Shown in pieces: positions 1-14,950 of a stretch of 64,000 bases of DNA. Where the stretch lies: assembly GCA_902728285.1 (NCBI GenBank), contig CACVBU010000789.1, forward strand, positions 124,001 through 188,000, written 5' to 3'. The stretch comes from Clytia hemisphaerica. Its lineage: Eukaryota; Cnidaria; Hydrozoa; Leptothecata; Clytiidae. Both the position numbers and the translations under genes were made by a program. Each line of letters opens with the position of its first letter. The first letter of the stretch is position 1. The notes below the pieces were generated by a model, which saw nothing but the letters and a program-made list of their open reading frames with translations, did not search any database and was not told where the DNA came from.

Positions 1-308
1 AGAAATGGGCGAGGCAAAATAAGAAATTAGTCATACGATAGATTCTATCTAAATGATTTCTTAAGGAACTCTAGGAGGAAGGGGGGTGAGAGAGAACAAT
101 TTTGTTCATGAATAAGAGACTTTGATTTACTGTCTTATCCATCTTATTATAGTTTTTAATCTTTATTACTTCGTAGTCTTAATAATAAGGGCATCCTTTA
201 CTTATTTTAATGTCCTATTCCATCCACTTTTTTCATATTGATCAAAATATAGTGATAAGGCTAAAGGATAATAAAACGGACAGAGAAAAAACGGGTTCCT
301 ATTAGACT

Positions 309-707
309 AAGCCTTGTGTCCACTCCGGATAATTTTCAACGGATCGGTTTGGATCGGAATATTTTGGAAAACCGATCCGGACAGTTTTGCAATATCCACT
401 TCAAACTTTCTGAACCAGATTCTTTCTGTTTACAATATTTATACAAAGAAAATTTAATCAATTTAATCTTCTACAGATGTTCTATTGTTTGAAATCAATA
501 GAACCGTTTCGATCCGGCACGGATCGCAAAAAAAGTTGAAAAAATCCAACTTTTTTTCTATCCGTTTGGACCAAAAACACGTGAACATTCGAACCGTTCA
601 CGTGAAACAAATATGAAGCAAATGTGTTGAAGATAATCCCCAGAACAATAGAAACCGTTCCGAACCGTACCGATCCGTTTAAAATTATCCGGAGTGGACA
701 CATGGCT
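309..707. mobile_element. Fold-back MITE with nested hairpins
   Basis: The two ends are long imperfect inverted repeats. The left end has TGTGTCCACTCCGGATAATT, and the right end carries its complement (TTATCCGGAGTGGACACA), followed inward by related ATCGG/CCGAT-rich sequence. TTAGACT flanks both ends (302-308 and 708-714), an apparent target-site duplication of 7-8 bp. Inside are two further hairpins: an A-run/T-run stem at about 530-558, and CACGTGAAC (578-586) opposite GTTCACGTG (596-604). There is no coding capacity. The 7-8 bp duplication would fit a hAT-type mobiliser, but the superfamily is inference. Confidence 0.7.
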
Positions 708-937
708 TTAGACTGTTGTAGTTCTATAGTATTTAAAGTCCTTCATCAGACAATACAATTATTTGAGGTTGAAGTCTATCTACCGTCTTTGAAAAACCAT
801 TATCAGCTCCTGACTACTTTCGATCGATGAGTATTTTAGTATGTATCTATGTGGAAGGTTTTGCAAACTATAATGAAGTTACTTTATATTTAACTGGAGT
901 TTGATAAAGCAGAAGATTGTTGGAATCATACTAAATC

Positions 938-1178
938 ATGGGCCCCGGCGAGCCATTTTGAGTGAGGGGGCCAAAATTTTGGAAGAAAATTTTTCACTTT
1001 TTAGACCCTCAAAACACATTAAAACGATATCTAGTTTGGGAGAATAATAGTTTTTGTGGTTTGATTTGGTCTCAAACTAGCTTAAAACAGTAACTCTTTA
1101 TAACGTATGACATGGTCTACCAAAAAGTGGGGGGGGGGGCATGGACCCCCGGCCCCCCCCCCCGTTGACGGGGCCCAT
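938..1178. mobile_element. Small inverted-repeat element with GGGCCCC ends
   Basis: The left end ATGGGCCCCGGCGA and the right end TTGACGGGGCCCAT form short terminal inverted repeats around about 240 bp of non-coding sequence. Long G and C homopolymers sit near the right end (about 1129-1163). I do not see a clean target-site duplication. It resembles the element at 41566-41895, which also ends in GGGCCC-type repeats. Confidence 0.5.
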
Positions 1179-4100
1179 GTAAATAGACACCAATCAACGC
1201 TCGATTAAGCTCGAGCTAAGATCAACTTGAAAGGGGATTGTGTTTGAATTTATATGTTTTATGCCCGTTTGGTGCTTTGATTTCTTGAACTTAGGGAGTG
1301 GTCGTTTTGACGCCTAATAAATTTTGTTTATCAATCTCAGGACTTGTTTGCTTTCAAAATAATTTTGTTATTTTATGTCTCGATATGGGTTTATTTTAGG
1401 TATCATTAGGTTACCTTATTACGTTACCTTATTACATGAATATTACTAGTCATTTTATTAACACGAATTGAAAAATTTGGTGTTAAGAAAAACCCTTTTA
1501 ATTAAAACCAGCCGCTGTTTCCTTGAAAAAGCAGAAAAATTCAAATTCAGATCGTGCAAATTTCAAGGCTGTTAAATACTTGCCTAGTAATATTTGTGTA
1601 ATAAGGCTATGTAGACGTACGTTTATCTTTGGTAGATTCTAAGTACTCAAGTACTACATTATCGATTTGAGGGCCCAAGCTTGGAGTAAATGGAACACCC
1701 CTATTCCTACCCCTACCTCTCTCACCATGGGCCGATTGTGGCATATCATCCTCAAATCCTTTCATGCAATAAGTTCGTATTTTCTAATGATATCACTATG
1801 CAATTAAATCTTCATTAGAACTTCTATTGACACCATAATTAAATGTCATGATTTCTCTATTAATCGATTGAGGGCTCGCCTCCTTGTTATTTTAATTCAA
1901 GTGGTATTAAGTTCTTTACATGATTTGATAACACGATGGTACTTTCAATCTCATCTTTCCTACTTGCTTTTAAAGATGGTCTGACTTTTCTGGATCAGCT
2001 CCTAATCTAGTCTCGTCTAGTCTAGCTAGATGGGCAGGTTCCTTTCATTGGACTAATTTTTTTCTAAAGTTGGGCTGTGTCAATTTGCAATCGGTTGACA
2101 TTTATTGAAACTTGCAGTTTCGTCTTTTCTTGTATTTTCTGGAAAAGTGGTCTGGGTTTGCTAGAATAGTTTATAGACGGAACCGGCTTCTGTGTCAATT
2201 TGAAAGTATTTGAGAGGCTTCAAAAATGTCTAATAGAGATAGTTATCGCTTAAATTGTCATCGCGAAGTAATTTAGTTTGCATGATCAAACTCTTCAGAA
2301 CTTATAATCGATCGATTCCTGTCACTATTTTGATCTGCGTCTGGCATGTGCTATTGCACAACATGAGAATGGCATCCCAAGCGTTGTTCTAAACTTTGTT
2401 CTTATTTTTTGACATTTTGTGAGCCTTATTGTTCTTATGAAAGTGTTCTAATAAATAAAAAGAGAATGAATATCTTTAAATTTCAAATTATTTCTCTCCT
2501 TTGTTTAAATCTTAATCGAAATTCTTTCTTATCCAAACATTTGTTATGACTATTAGATGCCAAACTATCAAACATATGACTACCTCTATAATCTTACGAA
2601 AATAGTGTTCCACGCGCATGGACTTGCCTTGCAAACATTTACAGTTATAACGCTGCAGTTTGCATTATTTTGTTGTATTAGTCTCCTTTTACATTGAGAG
2701 AAAAATATTTTTCTTTCTAATTTTCATCTTAATCGATGGATAGATGTTTTAGACAATTATTTACTGTTCAAAGATATACATTTTGACAGTGATTGCCTCC
2801 TTTTTTAGTTTACTCTTGAAAGGTATTTGTTTGCAATGGTCTTATATTGGCAAAGATTGTTTTCTTCTCGAAATATATGTTCCTCAAGGTATCGTTTTGA
2901 TCAGTTCGTCATCAACATTAGATACATGAATTAGTTGAATCGACTGGTTTTGGTCAGGTCAATACATCCTCCTTTGAGGATTTTGTATTGAATAGTTTGA
3001 TTTTATCTCGTAGTGAAGAACAATACTCATTACTTCTTACAAATGGATTCGTTGCTTAAGTTTGCTCCCTTGTTTAGTTTCTTCAGTCAGACTTCAGCTG
3101 GTCGACGTGTTCCTGGTACACTCTTTATACTCATGACGATATCCACCATTACAATATCTTCTAATCGCGGACCCAACAGCTGGTTTTACTTCACTTACAA
3201 TCAATCAGCTGCTGGGTCTATAGTGTGATGTCGAAGACATTGCAGTGATGCATATCATTAATCACCATCAGACCAAACTAGTACTGGGAAATGACAGAAA
3301 TATCGGTTTGACATATACTTTACTATCAAAATGTCTCCATATTGCTTGAAAGTCACTTAAGAGGCTTTCATTTTTTTTAATTCCAGCTCGATAACCACAA
3401 AATAAACTCTACACAAATCTGTTACCATGTAAACAGACCTTTAACTGTTAGTTTAGTTGGTTAATATTGTCAAAACCGCTAAGAATTTCTCTCTAATTTT
3501 TTTTATTCAAGGCTTATTAACTTTGACTCTTATTTTGTGGTTACGCTGGAATCAAAATAGATTTTTTTCTCTTGATGAAATTTCAATATTACTGGCTTAT
3601 TATATTATTGGTGTATTGCACCGTTTCAAATATTTTATCTTGTTAGTTTCGAAAGGGATTTTAACTTCTTAGAGTATTTAAAGGCTCGGTAAAAGTGAAG
3701 ATTGGGATATTTTTGTAACATTGGACAGGAACAGTCAACTTTGTGATTTTACGATTTACCTTACTTTCATTTTATGTTGCTTTTATTGGAATGACGCTAC
3801 TTTCATTTTGACGCTACTTTCATACTTTTTACAGCAGGCGACTACGGAAAGTGAGCTCGAGTTCTTTGATAGAGAATAAGGAACAAAGCAACAATTACAA
3901 TCTCCCATAAGCTCTTCTTCCATACCTTTTCCTTCAATAGGAAGTTTATGGTATGTTCTGTTTTAGCGACGGAGGATTGCTGAAACGATTCGGAATTTCC
4001 CGTGCTAGAAGCGCTGATTTGTACCGCTGTCTTCAATCAGTTGTGGAAAAACTAATAACCTCCAACATCGAAAATGCATGATACTAAATAAAATCAAACA

Positions 4101-7100
4101 CTTGTATGCAGGACTTTTCTAGTTTCATTGAGAACGAATTTTGTAGACACGGGCTTGTTTAGCTTATCGAAGAATTATGCAAAAGAAGAAAGCTGTTAAC
4201 ATGTTATAGAGTACACTCGTTATGTATTCGAGGTTTCATTCTCATGTTTTCAATGGTGTTTAGTAAGATTTAGCGTCCAGATTTGCATTGACTTAGTGTA
4301 TATCACGCAAATTCGTTTTGTTTGTGACTTGCTTTTCTTTTCGTTTGAGAGTTTATTATATTTAGCCTGTGGCTTGGTTTTGATTTGGCACAAGATTTCG
4401 TTGGGTGGTCCAATGTCGGTTTATTGATAACTTAATGGCCGTGTATGGCCGTAGTATCTCTCTAATATCTCTCATTGATAATATCCTTTCATTCACTACC
4501 GCGAAGACACTCCGTTACACTTTCATATGGCTCCATTAAGCTTTTCCATCGGGTAGGAATAACGTCGTATACGTAATCGGCCAATAGTGGGCTTTCATAT
4601 CGAAACAATACGGAACTGTAACAGCGTGTGAGCATTATGGTCTATAAGTTTCCCCATTTAGTTTGCGTTTCAAAGCCAAGTTTTGATTCATTCAACTCAT
4701 TACTGTATACAACTTGTGAAATTAAAAGAGTGAATGAGTAAACACAAACTTCTATGGGAACCCTATGATTGTCACTTCACTAAAGTGTAGTAAGCATTTT
4801 AACTAATATTTGGCAACGATTATGTCTTGAGAATTTCAACGCAATTTGGCAAACAACCCTTTATGACCTTGATTTCAGTTTCCATAAGACTTTACTTCGG
4901 CCTTGCATTTCTAAGAAAGCGAACCTATCAAGAGCTTGATTTTAACTTATAAGTGCCGTATTTTAAGTGGTTTTAGAGATATGCTTTTTACCCACCCTTA
5001 AAAAGTATCAACTTCTTGAATATTCCATATTCTTCAATAAAAGACAAATAACAACAACCCTTTTACCCCTCTTCTGCTCCCATCAACCAATCTATTCAGT
5101 TTGAATTATCATAATACTAAGAGCTCCGTTCTAAAGATTGAAAATCTTTACTAGAGACATGTGTGTAGTATAACGTCTGCTTGTTAAAATGACCTCGTAT
5201 TTTTGTTGTTTCTAAAACTTTCTATATATCCGATTTTTATTTAGCCGGTCATTTTATTTAAACCCAATTGGATTAGTGCAAGTAAACAAGCGTAAACAAA
5301 AACATGAAAAATGGAACGAGCTAGCTTTGCTGTAATTTGATTCCCGTCCCTGATTATGTAAACACAAAGTCTACAAATTCTTGGACCTTTAAATATGTTG
5401 TCATGTGCTTTATATGTGTAGTGTATATTTGTATATTAAGTAAGATTTTTTGTTTTGTTAAGAAAACATTACATCAAGAAAGTAGCCTGAGAAATTTACT
5501 AAGGCAACGTGGGCAATGTCTTCTGAGTATGTTTTCAGCACATGGTTTATGGGTGCTAGCTGTTTGATAGTTTCGATTATGTTTTTGATTATGGTTTGCT
5601 AATGATATTTATTGGTCAGCTGATCGTATTTGACAAATGCTGAAATTTTGGTGTAATCAAGGGGCGCTGTTCTTTCATTATCTTTGTATGGTAAATTGAG
5701 TTAGCTCGGGAGTTATGTAGTTGAAGAACTTTTCGGATAAGACTCATAAAAGTGACGTACAGGTTCTTGAAGGTGAATTCAAGGAACATGGCTAAACCGA
5801 AAAGCTTAACTTTGATAAAGCAGACTTTTAAAGGAGTTTTGTTGTATTGCTAAATCAGCCACACGTGCATTTTTGTACAAGCTTTTCATCGGTTACTCAT
5901 CGAATCCACTACAAAGGCAATAATGCATTAAAACTTGACCTCAATTTTGCAATTTTCTTCTCATTGCTACAATTTCCACTGTGTCTCATTTTTTATCATA
6001 ACTCATAGTGAAGGTCACGCGAGAAAAGTATGGTTGAAAAGAAATACATTATACACCACACTCACATTGGAATGTCTATAAAGCTTATTTTGAATTAAGA
6101 GAATATAGGTGGTTTTAAAACAAAATGTATAAGTCAGATAAAGTTTGGTGACTTTGACATTTTATTCGTTATCATCATTGAAAATCTGATAGATCGATTC
6201 TGGCATTGTCTTTTGTCTCTTTGTAAAGGATGTCAATTTTTTCAAGACTCACGGGAACAGCTTTGTCTTTGATATTGCAGTTCAACTAACCTCAAATTCT
6301 ACTTGACTTTAACATAGTGTGCAATGCAGTATATAATTCAGTCGGATAGAGAAACTTGCAATACAACTATCAACTTTTAAATTGTAAGGAGACTTGGATC
6401 GATTTTACCAGGAGGTCGTTGTATTGACATCCTTACAGACATAAAAGTTTTGATGTTATTTACTGCAAATTTATTACTTAACTCCATAAATCTGACCGCG
6501 CGCTGCCAAGGTTTTATTGGTGTACTCAAATGCACTCATACATGTAAATAGGCTTGTCTCTATGATTTTTTTTTCTGTGGTAAAAAACTTATGCAGGTGT
6601 ATCAATTCTCATACCGCAAGAAGACCGGGTTCTAGTTTGCCAGGGCTGATCGATGTATTTGTCAACTGGGAAATTTTGGTTTTGCTCTTATTTTCAGGCT
6701 TTGCAATTTTATTGGCCTGCTTATTTTATCAATTAGTTTATTAACTTAAATGGGATACTCATTTTTTTAGAACCCGGAGATTACTCTTACTTTCAGGATT
6801 TCAATGCTGTTGACATGTTTATTCTATCAATTAGTTTATTAACTTAAATTGTGGCTGAAAATCAACATTTTCTTAGTTATTTATGTAATCCGAGGCTCAG
6901 GATTGTTCTTACAAAATTATTCTTAGTTTTTGTCCAAAATCTCGCCTCGTGTTCTTATGAAATTGTTTTAATAAAAAAGCGTTTGTTACCGTGCGGTTGT
7001 GGTGTTCTGTGTTTTATTCAGATTACGTCGATTTTACAATTGAGACAGCTATCAATTGTATGATCTGGGAAATTAGATTTGGAGTTTACAATTAAAAATA

Positions 7101-10042
7101 ACAAAATACATTAGAGAAGAGAAACCTATGTATATGAATTTCATATCATTTTTATATTATTACATTATGTTTTATGAAGTATTTATCACAGCTTGTCTGA
7201 CCCGTTCATTAAGCCTCGTTTCTATGTATTGTTGGATGATGTTATAAGAGTGAACAGATTATCATTCTACTCATACCAACGCGATGACAATTCTTAAAAC
7301 TTATTTTCGTGAACTTGTTTTTATAAGAACTTTCTCTATTAAATATAAATTTTTTGTGCCTAGACTGAAAACCGTATTAAAACTTTCATTATATTGCTGT
7401 TACTTCTTTTAGTATCATAATACGGTCGGGTACAACGGTAGAATATTAAAAACTTTTGATAAGGTCTCCGTTTTCTCGAGCTAAAATTTTCATTAATTTT
7501 TAACCCTATGATTTTTGCCTGAGACCGTCTTATTTGTCCGAAAATCACACCAAAGTGTCGGAAAAAAAATTGGAAACATAGTAATTTCGATTCCCCTACC
7601 CCTTAGCTTTCCAAAAATGTATAACAAGTGCTTCTAACAAAACAGTCGAGCGATTTTACAAAATTCCCTCTACTATTACCTCAAGTCTCAAAAGTTATAA
7701 AAACAAATAACTTCTCTTAGAAATTTGGAGGGGCTTTGCATATCTCAAATTTAGTCTGAAGCTCCCAATAAGAGGCTTTTTATGTTCATTGCAAACTTGA
7801 ATATAAACATGAATTAGTCAAAGCCCCTAAAAGGTCTAAGTCAATAAGAATTGACCTTTAAAATATTTAACCAGACCTTCTAAACGAAATTAGAGAAAGA
7901 AACTGCAAAAGACTGCTTGTTCAAACAGCTGCCATGTTTTCTAAGCAAATGTCTTGTTTTAAAAACTGTTCCATTTTTCTTCATTATTTTCACTACATTT
8001 TTCAAGTCAGGTTTTGACTTTCTGTTTTTCTTTTATGAGGATGACTTTTACAGTGAACTTTGATTTGCTTTCATAGGCACATTCCATATGTAAGAAGTCA
8101 TCATTTTTAGTGTCATCAATAAAAATTGAAAGTTTTCAGTGATGTGAAAAAATTCAAAATTCATATCTTCCATTAGTGGCTCCATCACCAGTATTTTTTT
8201 CTTTAAGATATTTTTAATCCAATTATTCGAGGAATGTGTTCTGCTCTGTTCTAGGAAACAACCTGCATTTAAAGTCATTTTGAGTACTGTGATGGTTTTT
8301 ATTATAAGAATCGTAAAAGTTAGATTAAATAAGCTTCAATGGAATTGGGCATAATGGTGGGATAGTGTACTATTATTGCATCTATTTTAAATTTTTTTGG
8401 ATTATGGATATTGTTCAACATTGTTCTAATATGAAATGTTCTAATAGTTGATTTACTCAGCATTATTTATGTGCTTGGTTCATCTTTACTAGCAGGCATT
8501 TCCACATGTCCTTTTCAAGTACAGGGTTGACTTGACATATTTATGTGTTTTAGAAAGAAAAAAATCTATTTAGCAGACTTTTGTCACTTTCTGTCTTTCC
8601 CTGATTGAGACAGAGGCCTTGATAGTAAAACGGTAATGCAATCTAGCCTTGAGATTATGATGTGTAAAGTATGTAGTGAGTGAAAGAGAGAGAAATGGAG
8701 AGAGCTAGAAAGCTAGAAAATGGATCTTTTATAAAGAAGCCTGAATAACACAACGATATATTAGTGGTTAACTTATTTTGTAAAGGTTCTCTCGCTATCT
8801 CTATTCTATCGTATCTCTTGTTCGCGATATTTTTTATGAAAATTTGTTCACTTGACAATAAGTGTTATCTCTCAAAATACGTAATGTATGTGTGTGTGTG
8901 TGTTGTACTGATAGGTTTTTCTTGAACGGTTGTTCGCTCAATCAGTCAGTTTGAAACACAGCTTGTCTACTCTCTCATATTATTGTAGTGGAATGCTGTT
9001 TGGTTTTTCTGTTCATTTTATGGCGATTCTCGTAAAAGTTTCTTTGAATTCCAGACTCTCTCTAATTCGATTTTCAGGGAGGGGGTGGTGGGTTTTCATT
9101 GAATAAGGGAGCGTTTTGAATAGTAGAGCATCGTTGATGAGAGTTTTTATTGACGATAACTTTCAATATTATCGAATAATGGAACATATTGAATAGTACA
9201 ACGTCGAATTAGAGAGAATCAGCTATAGTATTTTCTCATTATTTCCGTCCCAGTCTCTTTCGCAGCACGACAGGTAACAGGGGACAAGTATTAAACCATA
9301 CTAATTACTTTCAGCTTATCTCATTCTTGCCTTTTATTGAACTACACTGCTACACACGCCATTTTGATTTTTTTTAAATACAGAGCTTTTAGCTATTAAT
9401 TCCTATTTCGTGTTATTAGATGTTTGAGAGTGAATAGAGAAGGGCTTTTGATGGAAGTTGATATTTTCATATGAGTCAAAGCTGTACATACTACTTATTG
9501 ACTATTTTAGTGTTTCAAGTTTTGTTCTTTTCGGGATAAGAGTTTGGATTATTGCTTTGTCAAATATATGATAGTTAAATCAGGATATTATAGTCTACCT
9601 ATTTCCCGCTGTTACTGTCGGTTACTGGAATATAATCAATTGTGTTCCCTCGAAGTCTCAATCGAAAATGTTTTGAAAGTAGGAAGGTTCTAGAAACTGT
9701 TCTATAGCTGAGTCAGCTTCCCCTTGTATAACTTGATAAAGCAGTATTGATCTGGAATGTTTGATAGTATGGCCATATTATTTTTGATCCTCTGTCTTTT
9801 CATTATAAGAACCGCTAGTTTGACTTTCCTGTGCAACCATTATTTAGGACTGTGTCTCTGGTAATGGGTAATTCAGCTTGATTGTCCTTTAACTACTCTA
9901 TGAACATATTTATCTTAGTCCCTTGTAAACTTTTAAATGTTGATTATCTGTCGTCCGTGGTTTTCATCTTCTACAAAGAAGAAAGCATTCTTATAAAATT
10001 ATTTTTGTATTAAAGGTATCCAGGTGTAAATATTATACAGGC

Positions 10043-10169
10043 TTGGTGGAAGCGGGGAGGCTGGGGAGCCTACCTACTTTTGAGCAAATGAGATTTTTTT
10101 CTTATTCCTAACGAATTTTATATCCATTTTGAGCCTCCAGCCTCCCCATTTTAACGGTTGTTCCACCGG
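10043..10169. mobile_element. Short palindromic MITE
   Basis: TTGGTGGAAGCGGGGAGGCT near the left end is matched by its imperfect complement (CCAGCCTCCCC then TTCCACC) near the right end, so the roughly 127-bp segment can fold into a long hairpin. It is non-coding and lies in the gene-free upstream stretch. Confidence 0.5.
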
Positions 10170-13100
10170 GTTTGTTATAGTGCTAGTACACCTAGCTATG
10201 ATAAAGTAATGACCGGAGTTGACGTCTCCTCCCATAGCCATTGCATTTTGACCTGAAAGTGATTGAGTGAGTCATGCCTCAAAAGGGTAGCTGTTAAAGT
10301 TAAAGCTGTTAAATTTGTTCTCAATGATTGATTTTCTCAGAAAATACGCCTATGTCCTTCTCATTTTTAGGGTTCGTTTATAAATCTGGGAGTATTCTCT
10401 CTGTGGTTTCTCAGTCTAAATCTGCTCATGATAATTTTTCCTCTAAAATGGGGTAAACCTTTTTTATATCTACATCCATCTACTTGCAAAAATTATCTCC
10501 ATAGTAAATTTTCTACAAAAGAAATGAGGGAAAGGAATTTCTCCATAGTAAAACCTTGTTGAGAGAACTGGAATTTCTCTGAGAAAATTCTTTACTAGAT
10601 TGACGTTAATTGCCTTTTGAATGTCCCATTGAGTTGTTAAGACTAACTTGCTTAAAAATCTGAATCGGACAATAGAGGCTCAAAAACGAATGTTAAGGAG
10701 AAAATCCTTTATAGGAGAAAAAAAAATCAGTTCAAAGTCATTAAAATAGATGGAATTAAGAAGTCCAAAACAAAAAAGTGGTTTTTTGTTTTTACTGATA
10801 GCTCCTTATAATGACACTGAAACCCTATCAGATATTATGTTGCTCGTCCCAGGGTTTTAAACAAAAGACTTGCTTTATCAATAAATGTTCACCTAGCTGA
10901 GAGCCTTTCCTGGGTCCTGTTTTAGCATCTATTATATAGAAAAAGGCTTTATCGTCTATAAATCATAAAGCCACTTCTTAACAAAAAGATTTTTTTTCTT
11001 ACTTTTAAAACCCCTTCTTTTCTATTTTTCTATAATGTTCTAATTTATTATTTTCATATCAAAAATGTATTAAAGGTGGCATATTTATTCTTGCAAAGGT
11101 AATGCTATAGAAAAGTCCTTTTATCTTTATACACACACAGCTTTTTCTTTTAGTAGTATAGTAATAGAAAAATACCTCAAAAATGTATGATATTTTTTTC
11201 TCTCTCTCTCTTAGCGTTTTAAGTTGAGTATAGTTTCCAGTTGAGTTGGTCTGTTCTAGATCAATTTTAGTTTTTTAAAGAGACAGAGTTATCGTGGAAA
11301 TAATAAGAGGTATTTCTACAGATTATAATTTTAGAATGTTGAGCTAATTTTTGTTTTTACTTTTAAAGAAAATAGCTTTGCACTCTTTCTTTAGTTAGAA
11401 TCAGAAGTTTTGTGTTGAGTCTCAAATTTGTTCAAATTATGTATTCCTAGGACAAAATTGAGGCATTTTAAGCTCTATATCTGATTTTTACTACTTTTAC
11501 CCTTAACTTGTTTGAAATTCAGTAATCACAAGCTGAGCATTCATTCTTATTTTTTTCTTCGATTTTGAGTCTCCTTGATAGTTCTTATAAAAAAAGGGTA
11601 TATTAAAAGGTTTGGACTAGATCATAACATTTTTCTTGAATATCTTTTAAATTGTTTTGCTTGGTATCAATTTCATCGAATACAGCTTGTATTGAGAAAT
11701 TGTCTCTGAAACACTCTACTAATACAGTATCTACGCTTTTTATCTTGATAGTGTTGGATAAAGAAGAAAAGACTGGCTACGTTCGACTTTAGTTTAGCTT
11801 CAGTCAATAGTATCGGCTATACGTTTAGTCAACGGGTGGATTGAATATATTGCTACTTTAGCAGATTTCTTTGGCTGTCATCAACCGCATTCTGTTATTA
11901 GTATTTTTCTTGTAGACATCTAACATGTATAAAAGGCAATTTAGGATCAGTGAAGATTAATTATAGAGGGCCAGGAAGGGCGTTGCCTTTTGTATTAAAA
12001 AGATGCATTATTAAATACATATCAGATCTATGGAGGGGTATATTATTCTTAAGAGGGTGCTAATGATTGAAAACTGATACCCAAGTGCAAAACGTTTTCA
12101 TTTTAAAGTGTACACTCCTTTTTATAAGGACGAGTAATCTTTTTTAAGAAGTTTCGAGAATTTGCTGTTGTTAATATTTTCACTTTATGCCTGATCTTTT
12201 TTTGCTTTTACTTGGACCCTAAATTTACTTAACTGGTTATTGTAGTTTCATCTACAGAATTATTCTTAGATTGACTTATTTCATTTTATATTTATGGGCG
12301 TGATTTCTCTTATAAAATTATTCTAATAAAAAAAATACATAAAAAGAAGGGGATGAGATGTGCCCAGCCACTCTATCAATTTGCTGATTTTTCTTGGTAG
12401 AGCATATGGTATGGTATATCTTCTGTGTTAAGGAAGAGGATTGTCATCACAAGGCTTTTATCCTATCCCTACCTTTTTCAGAAGTAAAATATTATTTTCA
12501 ACAGTTTTCAAAATAAAATTAAGTCTAGTAGGAAGCTATCAGAAAAACGGAAACAGATCTCAGATAAACCATAAGGTCATTCTAGCCTAAAGACTTTTAA
12601 CTCTAATTTTGTGTATATTAGTTTCTTAAAACATTAAGGAAATGTCTGACTAGTCTGACAGTCTATACTATAGACCTAGCATAACCACAGAGAGAGTGTT
12701 TTGTTAAGTAAATATGTTTGAGATATATGTTGGAAAAAATTAGGAATAGCCTTGTTTATGTTGGTTAAACACATTTCCCTTATTAGTGATCGAGATTCTA
12801 GGGGAGATCTTTTTTCTCCCTTTTTCTAAAAATTGTTCTTGTCCTGGCTTTCGTTACTTCTCAAAATATCAACAGATTTTTGACCTGTTTTTAAGATTTG
12901 CTCTTTTTCTCGTTTTATTTCCTCGTTTTGGTGTTGTTTTTAATGGAGCAATTTGACCTCTGTAACCCGAGGTCAAGAGTTAATAGACTGGATGAACCAA
13001 CTTAGTCTGATCTTATATGAATTTAAACTTTTATCTTTCCATATCGTGATTTGCGACAGTGTATTTGGTCTGCTGGTTCAGTATTCATTCTGACCCCGAT

Positions 13101-14714
13101 GGTTAATTTATTTTTTATTTTTTTTTGCTCGTTTTTATCGGGTTTTTGTCAAACGCAATTCGATTCAAGACCAAAATTCGATTTGTTCGATAGATGACCG
13201 TCGATTATGGGGGATGCTATCGGTGTACGTTTATGTAATCAGCAAAACCTAAATTTTGCGATCATACTTGATTGATCGATTGAATTTGATTAAATTGGCC
13301 TTCTCGATTCCATTAATATTTCCGTTCGATTTTCAGCGTGTGGTATGATCAGCTAAAATTTCAATAGAGGCATAATGGTTATAATACAAAATACTGTTTT
13401 TCTATCAGCTTTGGTTAGACTGGAAGTAATGAATTAGAATTTTACGGTAACTTGCATGTTGTAACGGTCTCGTACATGAATTAAAATATTTAAATGAAAA
13501 ACAAGAATGAAAAGTCTTTTTGAAATCGCATTTCTTAAATGCATTTAAAAATCAAAACCCATCCAGCTTAGTACTTAGGAAATCACACCATCGGCGACTC
13601 ATTTAAAGCTTATCTTCAAAGCGGAAACGCTGCTAGTTGAGATATAGCCTCGCCGTCGTGTGGTGCTGACCTAAGAGCTGACACCATTCATATTTTCTTA
13701 AAATGTAATCAAAATATCAGGGTTTTAATTGTCATTTTAAACTGCGATCACTAATTAGACGTTATAATTTTTGTCGTAATTTGTATAATATGATGCAAGC
13801 ATAATATTACGCGATAATGTAATATGTACAATAAGCGACAGTGATTAGCGTTATTAAATTACACAACAAAATGATTTTGATTCACTTCTTAAGCACTTCA
13901 CTTAGCTCCTGATTAAGTTCCTTCCAATTTTCATAGACCTCCCTATTGCACACCTATAATGAAGTCCCGATTGATAATTAAGTTTCACGATAGTCGTTTG
14001 TTATGAGTTTAACCCCTCATTACATAATTTTATTAGCTATATAATCTTGCATGATGCCCATCTTTGAGATTAAAGTCTTGTGATTATCAAAATTTCTCTA
14101 GTGACAGTCTTGAAGGGGTAAACTCAAATTCTATAAACAGGGGAGGGGTAACAGGGGTTTCCATCAGTAGAGAGATATCGATGTTTTACGCTGAAAATTC
14201 TTGTCATGGAGTCTACGACAAGTAAGGTCAAAGTGTTTGTATATCCTAAGCACATTTTTAACAAAATCTACTTTTTCTACACGAAAGTCAACTTTCACAT
14301 TGAAAATGTCGTATCAAAAATCAAAAAAAAATATTGTGTTACGAGTGATAAAATAACAATTTGAACGCGGAATTTCCGGGCAGAAAATATAACATTATTT
14401 CATAACGTTGTAATGAGTGATTGAAAATTTTGTAATTAGATGCTCCCGTTAATACTTTACTATTCCATTCTCAGTTGAATAGCTGTGTTTCTTTACATTC
14501 GCTCTAAGTCGATTGGATTTTATGCCCAGTGAAAAAGTGCCTTTTCCCTTTAATCCAAGTTCATATGTAATATCGGATATCGCCGTTTTGAAGATTTAGT
14601 CATAATTCTTTATTCCGTAATTAAAAACTCTGACAGGAATAAAGGTCTTTAGTTTAGTGGGAGGTATTTCGAGGCTCGGGTTTCTTAGCGGAAGGGGTGT
14701 AAACTACCGTGTAG

Positions 14715-14950
14715 CAGTGCCGTAGTAAGGGGGGCTATGCCCCAATAATTTTTTCAAAAATGGTTATTTTGAAAAATGAAAAGTTTTTCTTGTTTTTTCT
14801 TGAAAACTTTTTGTTTTGAGTGCATTTTCAAGCAATCTAGAGCTTAAATTTTCAAAATTTCCCCCCTCGGGCCAAACCATGGTTCGCCCTCGCGGTGTCA
14901 CTAAACTTCAGCCCCCCCCCCCCAATAAGAAAATGCTTCCTACGGCACTG
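14715..14950. mobile_element. hAT-like MITE (CAGTGCCGTAG ends)
   Basis: It begins CAGTGCCGTAG and ends CTACGGCACTG, a perfect 11-bp terminal inverted repeat of the CA-starting kind typical of hAT elements. The interior is non-coding with a C-run near 14915-14925. GTGTAG before the left end and GTGTAAAG after the right end look like a decayed 8-bp target-site duplication. It lies about 240 bp upstream of the first CPEB exon found. Confidence 0.65.

Noticed and set aside
3013..8858. Short ORFs of 60-76 codons on both strands
   Set aside because: They have AT-biased random composition, no recognisable domains, no splice-linked partners and many overlapping frames; expected by chance.
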